NCBI GenBank assembly: GCA_963768415.1
Contig: CAVYHX010000031.1
Location: forward strand, 124,001 to 188,000
DNA from: CAVYHX01 sp963768415
GTDB taxonomy: Bacteria > Pseudomonadota > Gammaproteobacteria > UBA9214
Length of the DNA: 64,000 bases
Reading direction: 5' to 3'
Of this stretch, positions 62,481 to 64,000 are shown in pieces. Under the pieces are notes generated by a model that made no database searches, had not been told where the DNA came from, and saw only the letters and a program-made list of their open reading frames with translations. Within the stretch, counting starts at the first letter, position 1; every line of letters starts with the position of its first letter. The position numbers and the translations under genes are program-made.

Positions 62481-62897
62481 TATAGGAACCCCCTGGATAA
62501 GATCGGTAAAATCAGCAGCATCGCTGACCCCTCAATTACTGCCCATCTCCTGAAATAAACCGGTGCAGGTCATCAATAATCAGGATAACTGACTGATTTT
62601 ACATCTCCGGAGCAACGCCCTGACACCTGGCCCACCGCGTTATCTGCATAGTTCAGAACGATTTTACCGGCCAGATCTGCGAGATTAATTTCATATCCAG
62701 CCGATGTATAATGATCGCGCAATCCTGATAAATACGGGTCACAGGATCGGGGTATCAAGGTCAAGAAATGTCATCACCCCGGCAGCCCCCTGCCAGCAGG
62801 ACCGGTAGAGTACTAACGACCACACCGTACACAAAAAGATCCAGGCGCCCCCTTATTCAGCCTGGCAGCATCAATACGCAGTCAAGAGGAACACTCA
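62481..62897. other. Divergent intergenic region
   Basis: About 420 bp between the DUF502 gene (minus) and the final repeat-protein gene (plus). It must contain both promoters; no motif is clear enough to assign. No repeats found. Confidence 0.4.
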
Positions 62898-64000
62898 ATG
62901 TATCAGACAAACAAATTCTTTCATAAAACCATTTTCTGCAGTTGCGTGCTGTTCGCACTGCAATCCACCGCCCTTTGGGCAATGCCGCCGGATACTCAGT
63001 CACCCTATACAGTCGATGATGAGGAAACGCCATACCAGGACGACACCCGGGCCGGTGGGTACTCCTACCCTGGACGGCCGGACCATTATCGGCCGGGTTA
63101 TGGTTATCGGTCACCCGGTTACCCGCCACATCCCCGCTATGGTGCCCCCGGATACGGATATGACTACAGGTATAACCCCAATACCTACCCCGGGCATGCT
63201 CAACCGGGTTACGGACAGCAGTATTACAGTCAGGGAGAAAATATGCCTCAATATGGAACCGCTGCACAAGCTACGGTTCCCGCAGGCACAACGGCTGCTG
63301 GTGCAGCTCATTCCGAATCCGCTGCAACTACCGGTCCGGCAGGCCATGATACTCCGTCGACCACAGCAGCAACCGCCCCCCTGCTTGCCCAGCCGGCAGC
63401 ACCCGCAGGAGCGCCTGTTGCTGACCCCTCACTGACGCTGCCCGCACCGGCCGCCGGCAGCACCCCCTCGGAAAGCCTGTATGAGAAGGCCAAGGACAAG
63501 GTAAAGGCGGTGTTCGGGGATGAGGATGAAGCGGCCGAGACCGCACCGGCGATCAAGGCCCCGGCAGCCGCGGCAACTTCCACGGCTCCAGCAGCCGTAC
63601 CGGTTCCTCCCTGGCGGCACCCGCGACTGCGGTGGCAACCCCGGCACCGGCCGCCGACCCGAGCACCGCGCTGCCCGCACCGGCCGCCGGCAGCACCCCC
63701 TCGGAAAGCCTGTATGACAAGGCCAAGGACAAGGTGAAGGCAGTCTTCAAGGATGAGGATGAAGCGGCCAAGACCGCACCGGCGATCAAGGCCCCGGCAG
63801 CCGCAGTAACCTCCACGGCTCCGGCAGCCATCCCGGCCACCCCAATGACTGCACCCGCAGCTGCGGTAGCAACCCCGGCACCGGCCGCCGACCCGAGCAC
63901 CGCGCTGCCCGCACCGGCCGCCGGCAGCACGTCTTCGGAAAGCCTCTATGAGAAGACCAAAAGCAAGGTGAAGTCAGTGTTCGGGGATGATGATGAAGCA
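62898..64000 (+). CDS. Exported Pro/Tyr/Gly-rich protein with 78-residue C-terminal repeats; frameshift; runs off the window
   Basis: Signal peptide (IFCSCVLFALQSTALWA), then a Pro/Tyr/Gly-rich region (GYRSPGYPPHPRYGAPGYGYDYRYNPN) and an Ala/Pro/Thr region, then tandem repeats. Each unit contains (A)DPS--LPAPAAGST, SLYEKAKDKVKAVFGDEDEA, a run of Ala/Pro, and AVATPAPA. Unit starts at 63420, 63653 and 63887 are 233 and 234 bp apart, so one base is missing near 63610; the frame ending at 63737 is therefore an artefact. The third unit runs past 64000. The SLYEKAKDKVKAVF segments may form amphipathic helices. Confidence 0.7.

Overview
The window comes from a GC-rich bacterial chromosome and reads as a gammaproteobacterium, probably a sulfur-oxidising one. 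Support for the class comes from a FimX-type protein, RecQ, TrhP (YegQ), PpnN, ArfB and a HAE1-type RND pump. The sulfur inference rests on a YeeE/YedE sulfur-transport operon, a tandem rhodanese and a secreted Gly/Tyr-rich protein resembling sulfur-globule envelope proteins. I see no tRNA, rRNA, CRISPR array, integrase or phage genes.

Layout. 0-3.4 kb: truncated hemH, a multiply frameshifted trhP, then arfB and trxC on the minus strand. 3.5-6.0 kb: a MITE-like repeat, a small Cys protein and a HipBA-like toxin-antitoxin pair with palindromic operators. 6.1-11.8 kb: HIT protein, lipoprotein and TlpA-like thioredoxin, tandem rhodanese, and a four-gene YeeE/YedE operon that includes a small protein with four Cys heptads. 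A second, inverted MITE copy lies at 12.0-12.2 kb. 12.6-20.7 kb: secreted proteins (metalloprotease with a dockerin-like end, YceI, cytochrome c, a four-repeat protein, a sulfur-globule-like protein, dienelactone hydrolase) and two gene remnants. 20.8-33.8 kb: CbiM-like permease, recQ, MASE1-PAS-PAS-GGDEF, cupin, metA, a P-loop ATPase, GAF-GGDEF-EAL and NYN/OST-HTH. 34.1-37.7 kb: three genes of unknown function rich in helices and coiled coils. 38-42 kb: an AT-richer stretch with an atypical histidine kinase bracketed by inverted copies of a 74-bp repeat. 42.5-48.8 kb: an intact oxidoreductase/NifJ/DHODH-like module. 48.9-56.5 kb: PilZ, two related small secreted proteins, a broken secreted hydrolase, FimX-like, ppnN and a DnaQ-like exonuclease. 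56.5-62.5 kb: RND pump with adaptor, CBS protein, secreted protein and DUF502. The window ends inside a repeat-rich secreted protein.

Two themes link genes. Cyclic-di-GMP signalling recurs: MASE1-GGDEF, GAF-GGDEF-EAL, PilZ, FimX-like and a decayed GGDEF remnant. Sulfur handling recurs in the 8-12 kb operon, the rhodanese and the globule-like protein.

Sequence quality matters here. Many frameshifts are single-base slips in short homopolymers, clustered at 1.2-3.2, 19.5-19.8, 27.5-31.3, 36.4, 50.7-51.6, 54.9-55.5 and 63.6 kb, while long genes elsewhere are clean. Several frameshifted genes are therefore probably intact in the organism. Here a gene with one slip is typed as CDS and a gene with several as pseudogene.
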